The notes: a model not told the origin generated them from the letters alone. A DNA stretch of 64,000 nucleotides from Adiantum capillus-veneris (GCA_014529385.2 CM043944.1:81956384-82020383), one strand, 5' to 3'; positions 23,857 to 36,591 are shown, counted from the stretch's first letter. Numbers and translations are program-made.

Positions 23857-25122
23857 ACGTTCTAGTGCTTCCGCGGGTTCTTCATCCTCTTTCCTGGTGT
23901 GATGCTTGGTCCTTCGTCCCTTAAGTCCACTAGGCACCCATTTTTCTGGGTCCTTTCTTTGTGCTTGTTGGCTGTGTTGGTAGGAGTGTTTTTTCCTTTC
24001 AAACCGGGCTTGCTTTTGGATGGGCTCCTCTTGGTGTGCTGCCAGAGCTTTTCGCTTCATTTCCTCAATGCACGCTCTCCTTTCTTCATTATCCAAGCTC
24101 TCACTGCTATGCCGTTTTGGCAAGCTCTCAGCTGATTCTTCGCCTGACTTATATGATCTTTTGGCAGATATTGTTGCTTGAGGAGATTGTTGAGCTGACA
24201 CTATCCAAGTGTTTTGGTCTGGGGCAGGTGGTAGGTTGTCGGCCATGCCGATGTCATGGTATGCAATTCTTGTCAGTACCTCTGGTGCACCGAGGTATGT
24301 AATCTTCACTTCTTTATTTGTTTCTTTTAAGGTGGTCAAGACGTATTGTGCGTGGTCCACTGGTTGCCTGGTTGTTGACTTGAGGACCCGCGTGAAAATG
24401 GTGGAAACCACATGATTTGGCGTGGTATACCTTGGTGGCCTCTTAGCCAGGAAGTGGAAGTGTTGGTGGTATAACCTTGCTGGCTCTTTCACTTCTTTGT
24501 GTATAAGGTCAGCAAAGGTGGCTGCAGCGGTTTCTTTGGTGAAGGTACCTGCCGTTTTCCTGTCCCTTGCCCTCATTGTTATCCCTTCTGTGGGCAGTCT
24601 AAGTGCTTCTGCCACTATTTCTTTAGTGATCACCACTTAAACTTTATTCCCCTGGGGGTCAGAAATTTGTGCAGTTCCATCTTCTTTGATCGTAGATAAA
24701 AGCTGGTAAGCTTTTTGAAAATCCACACCATATGGCTCTTGTTCATAGAAATCTCTGAGTCCTAGCTTGCGTTGGCTTCTTTGGTCTCAAGCTTTTCGGC
24801 GACATCATACACTTCTTTCGGTAGGAGTTGCAACTCTACCTGATGTCCCTCCTCACTCTTGAATCTGCCGGTGAACACTGTGGTGTGATGCTCTTCTAGC
24901 TGTTCTTTTGAAAGATAGGCTGTCTTGGCGGCTTTGACTGAATCTGGATCCAGTTGGTATGTGGGTATTTCTTGCAACTTTTCTTTCTGGTTGAGCTTCT
25001 TCTTGGCCCTCTCTGCTGCTTGCATGGCTCCTATTCAGTGAATAGAGTGTCAAAGTTAGCAGATTTGTTGGACTTTTCTCTAAAATGTCATTTAATCTGA
25101 AATGCTGACAAATTTGCTCCAA
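23857..25122 (-). pseudogene. Retroelement accessory ORF, truncated by LTR insertion
   Basis: The minus frames 25122-24762 and 24636-23857 form one protein interrupted by a frame change. The first part is AERAKKKLNQKEK then a beta-rich segment (HHTTVFTGRFKSEEGHQVEL). The second has TFADLIHKEVKEPARLYHQH, then LAKRPPRYTTPNHVVSTIFT, and a basic, Ser/Glu-rich tail (KRKALAAHQEEPIQKQARFE). It is cut at 23856 by the non-autonomous LTR element. The PPRYTxPN core is shared with the decayed ORF at 6904-9165. It lies downstream, in its own direction, of a leader with palindrome repeats like that of the gypsy element at 28-38 kb, so it is probably a retroelement ORF of unknown role. Confidence 0.5.
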
Positions 25123-25213
25123 TTTGCTTCAAATCAATTTTTTAACAAGCATAGATGCATAAAAACATGCAAGGAACAAAATTGTAAAGTTCAAACAAAT
25201 TCTTGCAACCAAA

Positions 25214-25813
25214 GTAAATAATCGCAATTATTTACAGGTGAGTATTTTTTTCAACATTTTGCAAACTTGGCCTCACAGGCTTGAAGTATATACCAAATAC
25301 ATAATGTGAGTGAAATATGGGCTCATTTCGATGCATAGAGTGAAAATGGTATTAGATTTTGGCTTTGGGTCTGTGAAATAGTAGATATAAAGGATATTTG
25401 AGATTTTGAGCTCCAAATTGGTTCAAACTTGGCTAGTGTGCTTAGCACATCAAGTACTTTGGATGTATGATGGCAAATTAGCAAAATTTTCCCATTTTGG
25501 CTAGAAAGTAAATAATCGTGATTATTAACTTTTCTACCAAAATCAACATTTTTTGGTACAACTTGGTTCTAGGCATTGTATAGACTCTGTATATGAGATA
25601 TGAGGTGATTTGAATCAAGAAATGTGATCCACAACCCAAAAATTGGCTTGTAAAGACTTCCTTGCGTTTTCTGGCAATTTTTCAAGTTATAGGTGCTCAT
25701 TTTGGCTCATACTTGATTTTTGGCATGTAATAGGTGTGTACACATGATAGGTGAGGTGATGATACAATTTCCAAGCAAAAATAGTACAAAAGTAAGTAAT
25801 CACGATTATTTAC
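25214..25813 (-). repeat. Leader repeat with near-palindromic cores every ~290 bp
   Basis: Variants of an 11+11 bp palindrome, half-site GTAAATAATCG joined to its reverse complement, occur at 25214-25235, 25508-25529 and 25792-25813 (spacing 294 and 284). The DNA between them is AT-rich, shows only weak unit-to-unit similarity and is non-coding. The same motif and spacing occur at 36592-37475 in the leader of the gypsy element. Confidence 0.7.
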
Positions 25814-25863
25814 AGCAGTCACAAATTTTTTGTAAAACTTAAATTTTTTGACTTAAACACATT

Positions 25864-26175
25864 CTATACACCTAAAACAAGTCCTAAATTGAATTTGGTC
25901 AAGTTTGGTCTTGTCGGCATCACTTTGTCCTTTGTCGACTCTGAAATCACCGATTTCTGTGACTTGTCCGCAACATAGTCGTGAAGCAACTCATTCAATT
26001 TTGGTTCATTTGGAGTTAGTTTGACTTCGTATGTCGAATTTGACGCTTTGTAGCCTTCGAGCCATTTTTTGCTTTTTGAGGGCTTTGCTTGATTGATTTC
26101 ATGAAACCAATCATATACATTGTATATGAACCTTGTAGGCAAGCTGTATGTGGAGTCAGATCCAAAATCTAGCAT
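25864..26175 (-). CDS. Unassigned ORF at the head of a retroelement leader
   Basis: A minus frame of about 103 codons begins within the edge of the dispersed repeat (MLDFGSDSTYSLPTRFIYNV) and ends before the leader repeats. It may be a chance frame. No motif was recognised, and it is kept at low confidence because of its position. Confidence 0.25.
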   Translation of the reverse strand: MLDFGSDSTYSLPTRFIYNVYDWFHEINQAKPSKSKKWLEGYKASNSTYEVKLTPNEPKLNELLHDYVADKSQKSVISESTKDKVMPTRPNLTKFNLGLVLGV

Positions 26176-27261
26176 CTGCCAAAAACCTAGCTTCTCTACT
26201 AGGGATCCCCTCGACCCCTACTGGATGGTCAACTGATGATATAGAAAGGTTCTATTATGTTAGGGCATGCTACAGTTCAAATCTCATCCAATTTGGTCGA
26301 GCTGACAGGCCGCTATGGTCAATGTTTTTTCCTTAGGTCTTCGTGCACTACTCTGTTTCTAGGGTTTTTTCTAGGGGTTTAGACTAGCTACCAGCCATAC
26401 AAAATGGATTATTGATGAGTAAAGAACTTACCCCTCATGTCTCGTGTGAGACGGCGCTGAAAACGAGCAACTATAGACTCCGAAAAAGACGCGCGAAAGA
26501 GGTCGAAAAGATCTTCTCTGCAAAGGCCACAAGTGGAAACGAGGTGGTTTTAGCCTACTATCTATACCCAGACTTCTTGAACCATTTTTCCTCAAATTCC
26601 CCCGTTAGTCCTACTAGGCCGTGAAATCTATGTTAGACTAAAAAATTTCCCCGATCGAATTCATGTAGCCCATTCTGCAAGAATTTTGCAAAAGTAGCTC
26701 TGGCCGCCTAATTTAGGCTTCTCGCTTCCATCTTTTGATTTCATTGAAAATTTTTGTGCTTATCCGTCTTCTCTTTCAAATCACCATCATGTCTTCTGTT
26801 TTTCCATCTGAGCCTATTTGCTATTGATTATTAATTTTTGATCCGTTTATTAAAAAAATCAAAGAAAATAACAAAATTCTCTAAAAAGTGATATGAAAAT
26901 CCAATAATTAAGAAAATCCATTGAAAAACACAGCTTTATTGTTTTGTGTTGGATTTCTCTATTTTTAAGTCTCAATATCGAGAAAAATGAGAAAAAATAA
27001 CAAAAAAGACTATTTTTTTGATGATTTTTTGTTAGTATATACACTATTTACACTCATTGGGAAGATATTATCAGTGAATTTTCCCTTGATGATGAATTAT
27101 AAGGGAATTATTAGGTAATTTTGTAAAAAATCACACGTTAACATCAAACTTTTTCCTCCCTCTTCAAACATTGCCCTTAATTGCTTAGTGCCCTTCCACC
27201 TCTCCTAGATGGCGTACTCCGCGACGACTGTGTGCATGGGTTGAACAATTGTGTCTTATGC
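26141..27261 (-). repeat. Dispersed 1.1-kb repeat, uninterrupted copy
   Basis: Inverted relative to the split copy at 11890-12105 plus 17473-18387. It includes the single CTATTTACAC (27044-27053) that was duplicated on insertion of the MULE-like element in the other copy. It may be an LTR or part of one: a leader-type repeat follows on the minus strand. I could not establish TG/CA ends or a primer-binding site. Confidence 0.7.
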
Positions 27262-27659
27262 ATAGACGTGGTCGGCTCTACCATGCTTTAATGATCAATG
27301 CAGTTCAAATCAATATACTATGCAAGAAGTGGGTCTTGAGTAATTAACTCAAGGGTTTCTGATGTCAAGGTTTGCTGTCACTGTCTTTCAAAGAGCAAAT
27401 CTTGTAGCTTGTGTGATTTCTACTTGATTGTGCCATCAGGATACTTCAACACATGATTGCTTGAGCTATTGGTAGCACTTTTGTTTGTTGTTGAGCTTTT
27501 TCTTACCATTGGTAGCTTGGTTTGCTTGGTGCTGTATGGTGTGGTGGAGTCTTTTGAGACTTAACTCTCATTGCTTGATTGGTTTTACAGTTTGTGAAGA
27601 AGATGCGTGCTCCTTTTTCTTCCAAACCCATTTCATGTTAGGTCCATGTCCGGAGATGC
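27262..27659. other. Unassigned spacer
   Basis: No recognised coding or repeat signal. The 3' LTR expected for the neighbouring gypsy element is not here. Confidence 0.4.
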
Positions 27660-28460
27660 TCATCTCTGTGTTTTGATCTTTGGAACCTCCTTTGGTTTTG
27701 TCGGTGATGTTTTGGGCACCCAGATTTGATTCAGCTTGTCCTTGAGCTGTGCTTTTGGTACCCAGATTTGCATGACTCCTTGCATGCTACTTGTAGCATG
27801 TGCTTGTCGAGAGGATGGAGAAGATTGATTGCTTTGAGGTTTTCTGTTCTGATTACTCCCTTTCCATTCCTCCTTGCTTGGTGCAATTGGAACAATGAGT
27901 TGTCTGACTTTCGATGATCTAGCTTGAGCTGATTCGTATCCCAATCTGGTACTGCCTTGTATGTCTGCATCCAGGGAATTCCAAGAATCATCATCTCATT
28001 CATGTGTTCATCTGGTAAGCATAAAAACTGATGAGGACATGAACATCCATGTACTATCACGTTGAAATTGACTACTCCCAAAGTCGGTGTTGGGTTCTTG
28101 TTGCATCCTTTGATAGTCGCTATTCCCGCCGTCAATGCTTGATTTGTTGATTTCTTGTATGTGGAATAACTGACTGCATTTACTCTAGCTCCTGTGTCGA
28201 ACAAAGCATTTGTGCTATGATTGTTGAGCTCTACTTTGATGCGAAGGTCCATTCTGTCTAACCATTCATCATCTGTTGATATGGCATCTTTAGACAATTC
28301 CCATTGTTGGTCACCTATTTCCAGAGTGTTGATGGGAATCGGTATCTGTTGATTCTTGAGAGCAGCTTTCCGTTTGAGTAACCAAAGCCAAGCTTCCTCT
28401 TGGACTTCATCAATAACCTGCTATCATTTGATCCTCCTTTGCTTGGCTGCATGCATTCTT
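27660..28460 (-). pseudogene. Second retropepsin-like ORF, downstream of integrase
   Basis: The minus frame 28297-27731 contains NALFDTGARVNAVSYSTY, the DTGA active-site motif of a retropepsin, and later MMILGIPWMQTYKAVPDWDT, the ILGxxW flap-to-helix motif. It is followed, after a frame change, by two IWVPK repeats (27944-27660). Upstream, VIDEVQEEAWLWLLKRKAAL joins it to the end of the integrase with stop codons between. The gypsy element already has a protease-like domain in the usual place (32193-32690, degenerate as DSEAG). A homologous protease/W[LV]PK arrangement is in the non-autonomous element at 41092-47563. This is either an extra 3' ORF of the element or the remnant of another insertion. 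Confidence 0.6.
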
Positions 28461-28489
28461 TCTAGCAACTCATTGGTTAGTGACATATT

Positions 28490-30121
28490 TTATTTCTTTA
28501 AACGGCATCCACTAATCCAATTAGCCATTGGTTCACTATCTAGGGTGGACAACTTTACTGATCCACTTGGAGATACATCTTCAATGATAAACGGTCCGTT
28601 TTCCTTTTTCTTAAACTTGGGAATGTGTTGCTTAAGGGAATAGACTAAAACTAAGTCCCCTTTCTTGAAGATTTTCGTAATTAGATGGGAATCAAAAAAC
28701 TATTTTTGTTTCCACTTTTGTGCGTAAGATGTGAGCTACAGCAGTTAGCCTTTGCTCATCTAGCTTTTCCAAATCTTCAAGTCTTTCTGACAATTCATGT
28801 CCAGTTCTCTCAAGATTCTTCGCTACCTTAATGTCGGTAATAGAAATTCTATTGGCAATATGGCATCAAAATCGTAAACAAGGTTAAAGAGTGTAGTATT
28901 TAAAGCTATTTTGAATGAAACTCGATAAGCCCATAGAGTAGCATGGAGATTCATTTCCCAGTCTTTACTTCCTAAACTAACCACTTTAGTCAATACCGAG
29001 CTAAGAATTTTGTTCGTATGCTCAGCTTGTCCGTTTGCTTATGGGTGATAGGGAGTTGACTTGTTATGGATGACCATAAACTCATTAAGCAAATACTCGA
29101 TTATCTCATTGAGAAAATGAGTTCCCCGATCACTGACAATTTCTATTAGCAGTCCATATCTCGTGAATACATACCCATATAAGAATGCGACAGTGGTTCT
29201 TGCATCATTCTTTTGAGTTGCTTTAGCCTCAGTCCACTTGGTCAAATAGTCCGTAGCTACAATAATGTATTGATCTTGGGTTCTATAAGCAGGTGGTTGT
29301 ATTGGCCAAACAAAATCTATACCCCATTTTGCAAAAGCTCTTGCCCCCATCATTGGTCTTAAGGACATGCTATCTACACGTGTTGGCATTTTTGCTCCTT
29401 GACAAGCATCACACCTCCAAACATATTCTTTGGCATTTTCAAAAAGTGTTGGCCACCATATTCCTGCCATCAAGATTGCTCTTGCGGTGGTCTCACTAGA
29501 AAAGTGACCTCTAGCTAATTCAACATGTGCTTGTTCTATAATCGGAATATACTCGTCTTCGCGCAAAGACACAAATGTTGATCTTTACCTGTCCGATACA
29601 ATTGGTTTCCAATAAGATCATAGTCTCTTGCTTCACTTTCAATTGCTCTTTGACGGTGTTTACTCATATCCTCAAGAAATGTTCGGCTTGATAAGTAAGT
29701 AACCAGATAGTTACTCCACTTAGGAACATGCGACATTTGGAACAACGTTACATGAGGTATGGGTGTTTGTTTTGACATTGAGGACAATCCTTTACAAAAG
29801 AACGAACATCAATTCTCATAGTTGGCCAAAATACTCCAAGTCTCAAGACTCTTTGTATAGTTTGGTCTTCCGCAAAGTGAAGTCCTACTATGGTAACATG
29901 TGCTTGACTTAGTATTGGTTTTTCTCTTCATGATTAATGCATAGGAGCAATATTCCATCTTGGTTTCTTTTGTATAACCTACCAGCTAATAATTGATACG
30001 TAGGCGATTGCTCAATTAATCCGATTGTAACAGGAAGTGGTATTTGTAAATCCATTTGAGCTATTGTCATCAATGACACCATGTTTTGGGACCATCGAGG
30101 TATCATTTCCACGGAGAACAA
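28490..30121 (-). pseudogene. pol: Gypsy integrase with a duplicated zinc-binding module
   Basis: Main integrase, minus 29572-29039: QAHVELARGHF then GIWWPTLFENAKEYVWRCDA and CQGAKM give the HHCC zinc domain. WGIDFV and VSDRGTHF carry the first two catalytic Asp of the DDE core, and the Glu region follows past the frame break (ANGQAEHTNK). The C-terminal pol-end motif GPFIIEDVSPSGSVKL lies near 28560. Upstream, minus 30121-29750, a second HHCC-like module reads QAHVTIVGLHF, GVFWPTMRIDVRSFVKDCPQ, CQN, with the same HxxxxxxH and CxxC spacing. Each copy is preceded by a matching LxxGxLYxxxxD segment (LLAGRLYKRNQDG and DLIGNQLYRTGKD). The zinc domain plus its lead-in therefore exist twice in tandem. 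Confidence 0.75.
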
Positions 30122-30241
30122 ATAGGCATCTGGTAGATCATTGTCTACCCCTTTAGGTGGTAGTGTAATTCTTTTCCACCATGTTCAACTGTGGGCTAGC
30201 ATAAGAAATAGGAAAGTCAATTTTTCCATCTCCTGGTTGAG

Positions 30242-31320
30242 CTAGTATACAACCGATAGAAAATTGGAAGCATCGACATGTATGTGGAATATCTTATCCC
30301 AATATGGTGCTTTCAATATTGGAGCTGAGGTGAGAGCTTGCTTAAGATTCATGAAGGATTCTTCACATGCATCCGTCCACTCAAAGTGTGTAATCAGGCT
30401 ATACATGGGTTTTGCAATTATAGCATACATGTAGATGAACCGTCTGTAATATCCACAATGTCCCATGAAGGCTTATACTCCCTTGACTGTTGTTGGTCTA
30501 GGCAATTCAAGAATGAAATGAATTTTTTCAATATCAGTAGCTATTCCATTTTTAGACACTATATGTCCACTTTTCAGGATTTAACAAAATCCTATAAAGT
30601 CTACATTTTTCGAATACTTTTTTTGGGGTGTTCAAAATGATCAGCTCGGATTGATGAATGTACACATAGATCATCCATATAAACTTTCAAGAATTTCTTC
30701 AGATATTCTTTAAAATCATGGCTCATCAACCTTTGAAATGTGGCTGGAGCATTAGTTAACCCAAATGGCATAACCCGATAGGCCAAAATATCCCATTCTG
30801 TTGCAAAAGCAGTTCTATGCTGATCTTTTGGGTCAACCAAAATTTGATTGTACCCCGAAAAGCCATCTAAGAAGCTATAAGCTTCTTTTCCTACAACTCG
30901 TTCTAAAACATGCTCAGTGATTGGATGAGGAAAGTTGCCTCTAATAGTAGTTGCATTTACTTTTTTAAGGTTGACACACTCGTAATTTTCCATTCTTCTT
31001 GGGTACTCCCACAATTGGAGATAACCAATTTGTGTGTTCAATTTTGTAAATGAATTCAACTTCCTTTAGTTTTTAAATCTCTTCTTTGATCTTCCTGGAA
31101 AATGTTTCATTATATGTGCATGGCCTTTGTCTACTTGGTTTCGCATCATCTCTCATGGGTATGGTATGTTGACAGCTTTCTAGGTCAACACCCTTGAGAT
31201 CCTTATACGACCAAGCAAAGATATCTCAGTATTCTTTCAATAAGTTTAACAAAATCTCTTCTTCTTCTTCTGTAGGTCATTTGCAATGTAAGTAGATCTA
31301 GGCTCTTCTCCTGGTTCAAC
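30242..31320 (-). pseudogene. pol: Gypsy reverse transcriptase and RNase H start
   Basis: The minus frame 31059-30601 contains GKEAYSFLDGFSGYNQILVD, VMPFGLTNAPATFQRLM and VYMDDL, the YxDD polymerase motif (30670-30681). The preceding KLRVCVNLKKVN region continues upstream in another frame. Minus 30466-30242 has GHCGYYRRFI, FEWTDACEESFMNLKQAL and HVDASNF, the connection and the first part of RNase H; it then breaks. Family: Ty3/gypsy, as shown by the FGLTNAPATFQ motif and by integrase following RNase H. Stops at 30241 and within 30470-30600 make it non-functional. Confidence 0.85.
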
Positions 31321-32192
31321 CAAGTCTATTTTTTTCGTGTTTTCAGGCCCTTTGTACGACTCACCCTGTTTTTGTAATTCCCTAACAGGTTGTTCGCGAC
31401 TATGATTTTACGATCTTGGAGAGTATACTTCTTGTAATGGGATGGAGCACTCATTACATCTTTACTATCCTCTTCTGTGGTTTCCATTTTGGTCGTATAT
31501 ATCTCCTTTAGAGCTTTTTTCAACTCTTGATACTTCTTTTTCCGCTCAACTCGTGTCATGGTTGGCTACTTTTCTTGTTTTTTTGGTTTTTCTTGAGTAT
31601 CCTTCCTCATTTTTCTCGATGTTTATGACATGTCTGGGCTTTCTTTTGAAGGATATCTACCAGTGATTTTGTCTTTGACACAATCATGCGCCTCCATCTG
31701 CATCAGGGATTATGTTCTACTGTAGACTGATGGAATAGGTCTAGCTTTCACGTTTTTGGTGTCTCTTTTGCATCTATACCATTTCCGTCTTCTAGGTTTC
31801 TGGTTAGGAAAGTCAAAAAACTCTTCCTCCCCTCCTTTTATGAGTAACTTAGCTCTCACATGTTCTTTTTCTGACCCCGAATCTTTTGAGGTAGCTGAAT
31901 TTTCTTTTAACTCATCTGTTGCATCGTAGTAGAGGTATGAAAAGACTTATTGAGCTTTCATTATGTCTTTGGATTCCTCAAATTCATCTTCAATGTGGAT
32001 GGTTGAGATCATTTGGATGGGAATTATGTCATAGCCATCCTCATTGCAAAATTGAGTAGGCATAGACGTATTCACACATACATTCATTGTAGCTAAAATT
32101 TGAGTCCACTCAAATGGCTCAAACAAATGCTATGGAAAGGGTTCAAGTACATAGGCTTCGTCTGTGCAATCCCTTTCTAAGATACATTCTTC

Positions 32193-33615
32193 TCATTTTA
32201 AACTTCCGAGTTCTGAAGCTCCGCACATCCAAATAGGAGTGTCCTTGTTTAACCAAGATGGAAGCTTAGTTTCAGCCGAAGAGACTGAATCGAACTCTTG
32301 TATGGGCGTTTTCATGACATCTCTATAAGTGTGATCTTTTAGATTAACCATTGTTATAGATCCCACTTGCTTCAAGTACAAATAATTGTTTCCCCAATCT
32401 TGGATAAGTTGTACCTGTCGCATGAAAGGTCTTCCCAATATGATTTTGTAGTTGAGTTTCTTCCCAAAGTCTACCATGGAAAAAGTGTGTTGATATTCAA
32501 TCCCACAGGAATTAACTATCACTTTTTCAAGCAGTCCTAAGGGTCTTTCAATGTGTCCATCAGCCAATTGCAATTTCATTCAAGTTTGTCTAATGGCTGG
32601 TTGTCCCCAGGATTCCCATACTGCTTTCGTGGCTATGGCTATGCCTGCTTCACTATCCAATATTTCCATGGTTTCTATGTCATTTTATTTCATTGGAAGG
32701 GTGGTGTTTCCTTCTTCTCCTTCGTAGTATTCTCCGACTTTGTTCATTGGAACAGATCGAATCTCTTTGTTGTCCATTTCGTGTTTTAATTTTCCCAAAT
32801 TTTTTGAGATTAGCCCCGTTATCCCCACCTTCTCTAGGGTTTTTTTGTAGATCATTCTATAAATATGGTCCTAGTTTTAATAGTTCTCCCAAGGTAAGAG
32901 TGCATTGGATGGGTGTAGACATAATTGAATGAATGTTATCTACATCTAGGGTGTGTTCTGCTCTTTTTATTTGAGTGGTCTTACACACTATGGATTCATC
33001 TTCACTATCTCCCAAGTAAGAGGGTAATGTTTTCAAGGTCAATGGTTTTGACATTCCTGAAGCTACAGATCCACAATCCTCGTACAAGGATTGTACATCC
33101 ATGTTCATATTAGGAGATAGGTTGTCTAACCAAACTTCCTCTATAGGAGCTGACTTTAAAGTGAGGCTCCCATCATTGATCTCTCGAACCTTTTTCCATA
33201 AGTGTCCTGGCCAGTCTTCCTCCACGAATGGAATTCCGTCTAAGGCATCTTCGCTGTCCGGCACTATAAGTTCTGGTTCTTTTGTTTCTAGGTGGGGTTC
33301 TACCACCACTTTAGATTTTTCTTTTGTTTCTCTTAGCACAAGCTCTTCAGGTTTTGCGATACTTTCAAGCTTGGGTTTTTGTTTTTCCAGCATTTCTTGC
33401 GTGATTCTTACCAAATTTTGGTAAGCTTCAAGCGTAGCTGCTTCCATGTCTGGAGAAGGATAGTTCTTCCATTTATTGCCCATGTTTTGGCTTGCTTTAA
33501 GTCCTGCTTGGTAGGCTTCCAAGACTGCATTAATAGGCTTAAAAATTTTATCAACCAAAATTGATTCTCCAGATTTCACGGTTGTTTCTTTGATTTCGCT
33601 TTCAGGTTCTTTCAC
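32193..33615 (-). pseudogene. pol: Gypsy linker and degenerate aspartic protease
   Basis: 33615-32857 is a 252-codon acidic linker (KEPESEIKETTVKSGESILV; AYQAGLKASQNM) without a recognised domain. The protease lies at about 32690-32193: MEILDSEAGIAIATKAVWES, where the DSEAG replaces the DSGA-type active site, then a stop, then LQLADGHIERPLGLLE and YKIILGRPFMRQ, the retropepsin flap and ILGRPF motif. The altered catalytic loop and the stop suggest an inactive enzyme. Confidence 0.7.
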
Positions 33616-33674
33616 CTTTTCCTAGAATAGCTGTTTTGCTTTCTCCTCAATTTCAGCTTGTTGTTTTTATTTTC

Positions 33675-36188
33675 TCATCTCATACCTTTTGCTTCTACTT
33701 CTTTTGGTCTTTTGAGATGCAGCTTTTGTATTTTCCGAATCATCTGAGGAGTCATGTTTCTTTTTTTAGCATGAGCTCTAGTGATCACCTTGATTGGAAC
33801 AATTGGTTCACTCTCAGATGAGCTACTAGGTATCACTTGGACTACGTTGACTACCATTTTACCCTTGTTTAAAGGATTTTTAGGACAATCTTCTGAGAAA
33901 TGTCCTCCCTTTTTGCAACATTGTATGCAATAAGCTTCAATTGGTTTGAGGTTTTTGTCAGGCTCTGGACATTCATTCTTCCAATGATCATCTGCACCAT
34001 AGTTATGACAGTTTCCTATTCTTGGCTTAATCATGGGTCTCACCATAGGGGGTATGCCACCTTGATTAGCTACGTAATACATTGGTGTGAGCTCTGGTGG
34101 AGCATAAGTCACAGGTTCCTCCATTGGTGGTGGATGTGAATTATACCAATCTCCCTCTACCATTACTGTAGATGGACTAGGCTCAGCATAAGGTGTAACA
34201 TGCACAAGTGCTTGTTCATCTATAACTACATGTACTTTATAGGCATGTACTTTATAGGCACTACATTATGTCTTGGATACTGAGGTTGTTGACCCAACAA
34301 GGGTTGAGGTCTTTCCATACCCATTGGTGGTCTTTGAGCTTGGGCTATATTAGGCTGATATCTGTACATGGGTTGTCCTTGTGGACTCATAGCCACATAC
34401 TGAACATTCCCATTAGTCATACTTTGGTTGAAAGTAGCACTTGTTCGTCTCATAGTTGGTCCATTTATCCTCGGGTTGCACACCATTTTTGTGGCCTAAT
34501 AGGTTGTCCCTGTTGAGGCATCCCTTGTCCTGATCCCCTCATAGGTGCTTTTTGCATAGTGTTCATCATATCGTTCATCCTTTTGAGCATGTCTTCTATG
34601 GCTGAAAGCGGTGCTGCAGCAGCCTTTCTTACTTGTGCAGGTTTGGTGGATGATGTTTTCTCACTTTGGTTATCCTTAGAGACATCTTCTGCATTGAAAA
34701 TATCACAATTGTCTTCTAAGTCAATAGCATTTGACACACACTCTTCTAAGGTTGTATGCTTCTTGCTATAAAGTATAGCATGAAGCTCCTTGCTTAGCAG
34801 TCCTTCTAGAAATAAAGATACTAGTCGTTCTTCTGCATGTATCTCTAGCTTTGGGTATCTAGCAATGTATTGTTTCACTCGAGTTGCACAATCCCTAACA
34901 GACTCACCCTGTTTCTGTTTAAAGCTATAGATTTGAGCTATTGTATTGTGTTTGATCCCTGTTTTGGAATAAGCAGCTACAAATCCTTGAGCTAATGTGT
35001 TCAAGTCCATGATTGACCTTGGTGGAATTTTTTGGAGCCATGTCAATGCTTTTCCTTCTAATGTCATTCCAAACCCCTCGAATTGAGTATGGAAGTCAAA
35101 TATACTCTCTGCTCTTAGCACTTGCTTAAAGCTTGCTAAGTGGTCGTATGGATCCCCTGATCCATTGTATTTTTTGACCCATTTCTAAAAATCAGCTGGT
35201 CTGACACATTTGTTTGGTTCAACTCCCAGTCTCCTGGCAGTTGGTCCTATTTCGAGTCCTTCAAACCAGCCTATTGGAAATAGTGACTCATGTAGCCCTG
35301 TACTGGCCTTAGTGTCACCCGGTTTTCTTCGTGATGAGGTGGTTTTTGGTTTCTTCATATTACTCTCAGAAGATCTCTCATGGTGTTCGTCTCTTGGACT
35401 GGTTTCTGGTCCTTGGCCCAATATCCAATCCCTTATGGGATACCCTTGGTATTTGGTTTGTTCTACTTCCTCATGAGTCATCATAACAAAGTTGTTGTTA
35501 TAACAATCCCTAAATAGGTAGGTTGGTAGATCTGCTAATCCCTTATCCTTGATCTTGAAGATGTAGATGATCTTCATAGCCATTAGTTGTCCCAATTTGG
35601 CATGCGAAGTCCATAGAAGATCTTTTACATTTCGATCCTCCCAACAGTAGACTCCGATCCTACGATTATCAGTACTAAGCCGTTTCAAAGGCTTAAAATC
35701 TACTTGATCGTATCCCTCGAATTATAAAGTTGGTGGTCCTTCTTTCACTCACATATTTGGGATTATGGTGTTTACTTCTAACCCCCATTTGTCTATCACG
35801 TCAGGGTTTTCAACTTGTAAATATTGCGTTCCGTTTCTGTCCATTTACATTTTTCCTTGTTTGTTTTTCCTAATCTCTTCTTCGAACTCGATACCATGGT
35901 CATCAATGTGAATAGCATACTCCTCGTTAGGATCCAGGTAAACCTGAGCTCCATGGTAATTAGTTTATAAAATGAAAGTATATGCTTATAGCGCACTGTC
36001 GTTCCGGTCTCTGAGTGAGTCGAGTAGGAAGACATTTCCGATGTTGAGTCTAAAAAAGTGTCTGAGACTTCTTCAAGGATAGTGTGCAAGGAATTGCCTT
36101 GATTCACGATTTCTTCAGTGGATACCCTACTGGAGGTTTCTCCAAATATACCTTGATTTCCTAGTACACGACCAGATCTAAGTTTCAT
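33675..36188 (-). pseudogene. gag: Gypsy gag: matrix-like N-terminus, capsid, zinc knuckles
   Basis: It starts at MKLRSGRVLG (36188), a typical gypsy gag N-terminus. Minus 35688-35185 is a basic/acidic N-terminal region. Minus 35160-34465 is the capsid domain, with GSGDPYDHLASFKQVL just upstream, then FGMTLEGKALTWLQKIPPRS, FKQKQGESVRDCATRVKQYI and HTTLEECVSNAIDLE. A Gln/Pro/Met-rich stretch follows, then two zinc knuckles at about 34020-33890: CHNYGADDHWKNEC, where the second Cys is Tyr, and CIQCCKKGGHFSEDC, with one extra residue in the loop. Frameshifts separate the parts. Role: nucleocapsid assembly of the retroelement. Confidence 0.8.
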
Positions 36189-36591
36189 AAAGACTGGTGA
36201 AGCCCTGGATAGAGTACTTACCTTTGGATTGACTTGTCGTCAATTCCACTTGACTTGATTTCCACTTCTATAACTATCGATTCCTCGTCTGCAACCTGAT
36301 TCCTGTATAAATTTGATAAAGTTAGCTATTCTTTCACAAAGACTGTATAATTTTGGCAAACTATTGTGATTGGTCTGTGTGTATCACTTCAAATCGACCT
36401 ATGGGAGTCATCAATTGACTTTCAAATCCGACTTTGGCAAAAAGTAAAGGACTAATCTACAACTTGGAAACTGAGTGAACATGTACCAATTTGGATCCAA
36501 TTGAACCCAAAATTGCCCGGAAGCCTTGTATTATGTTGGTCTAACACTGTACAAGTTCAAAAGTCAAAATTGGTGTCCCCATGTAGCAGTA

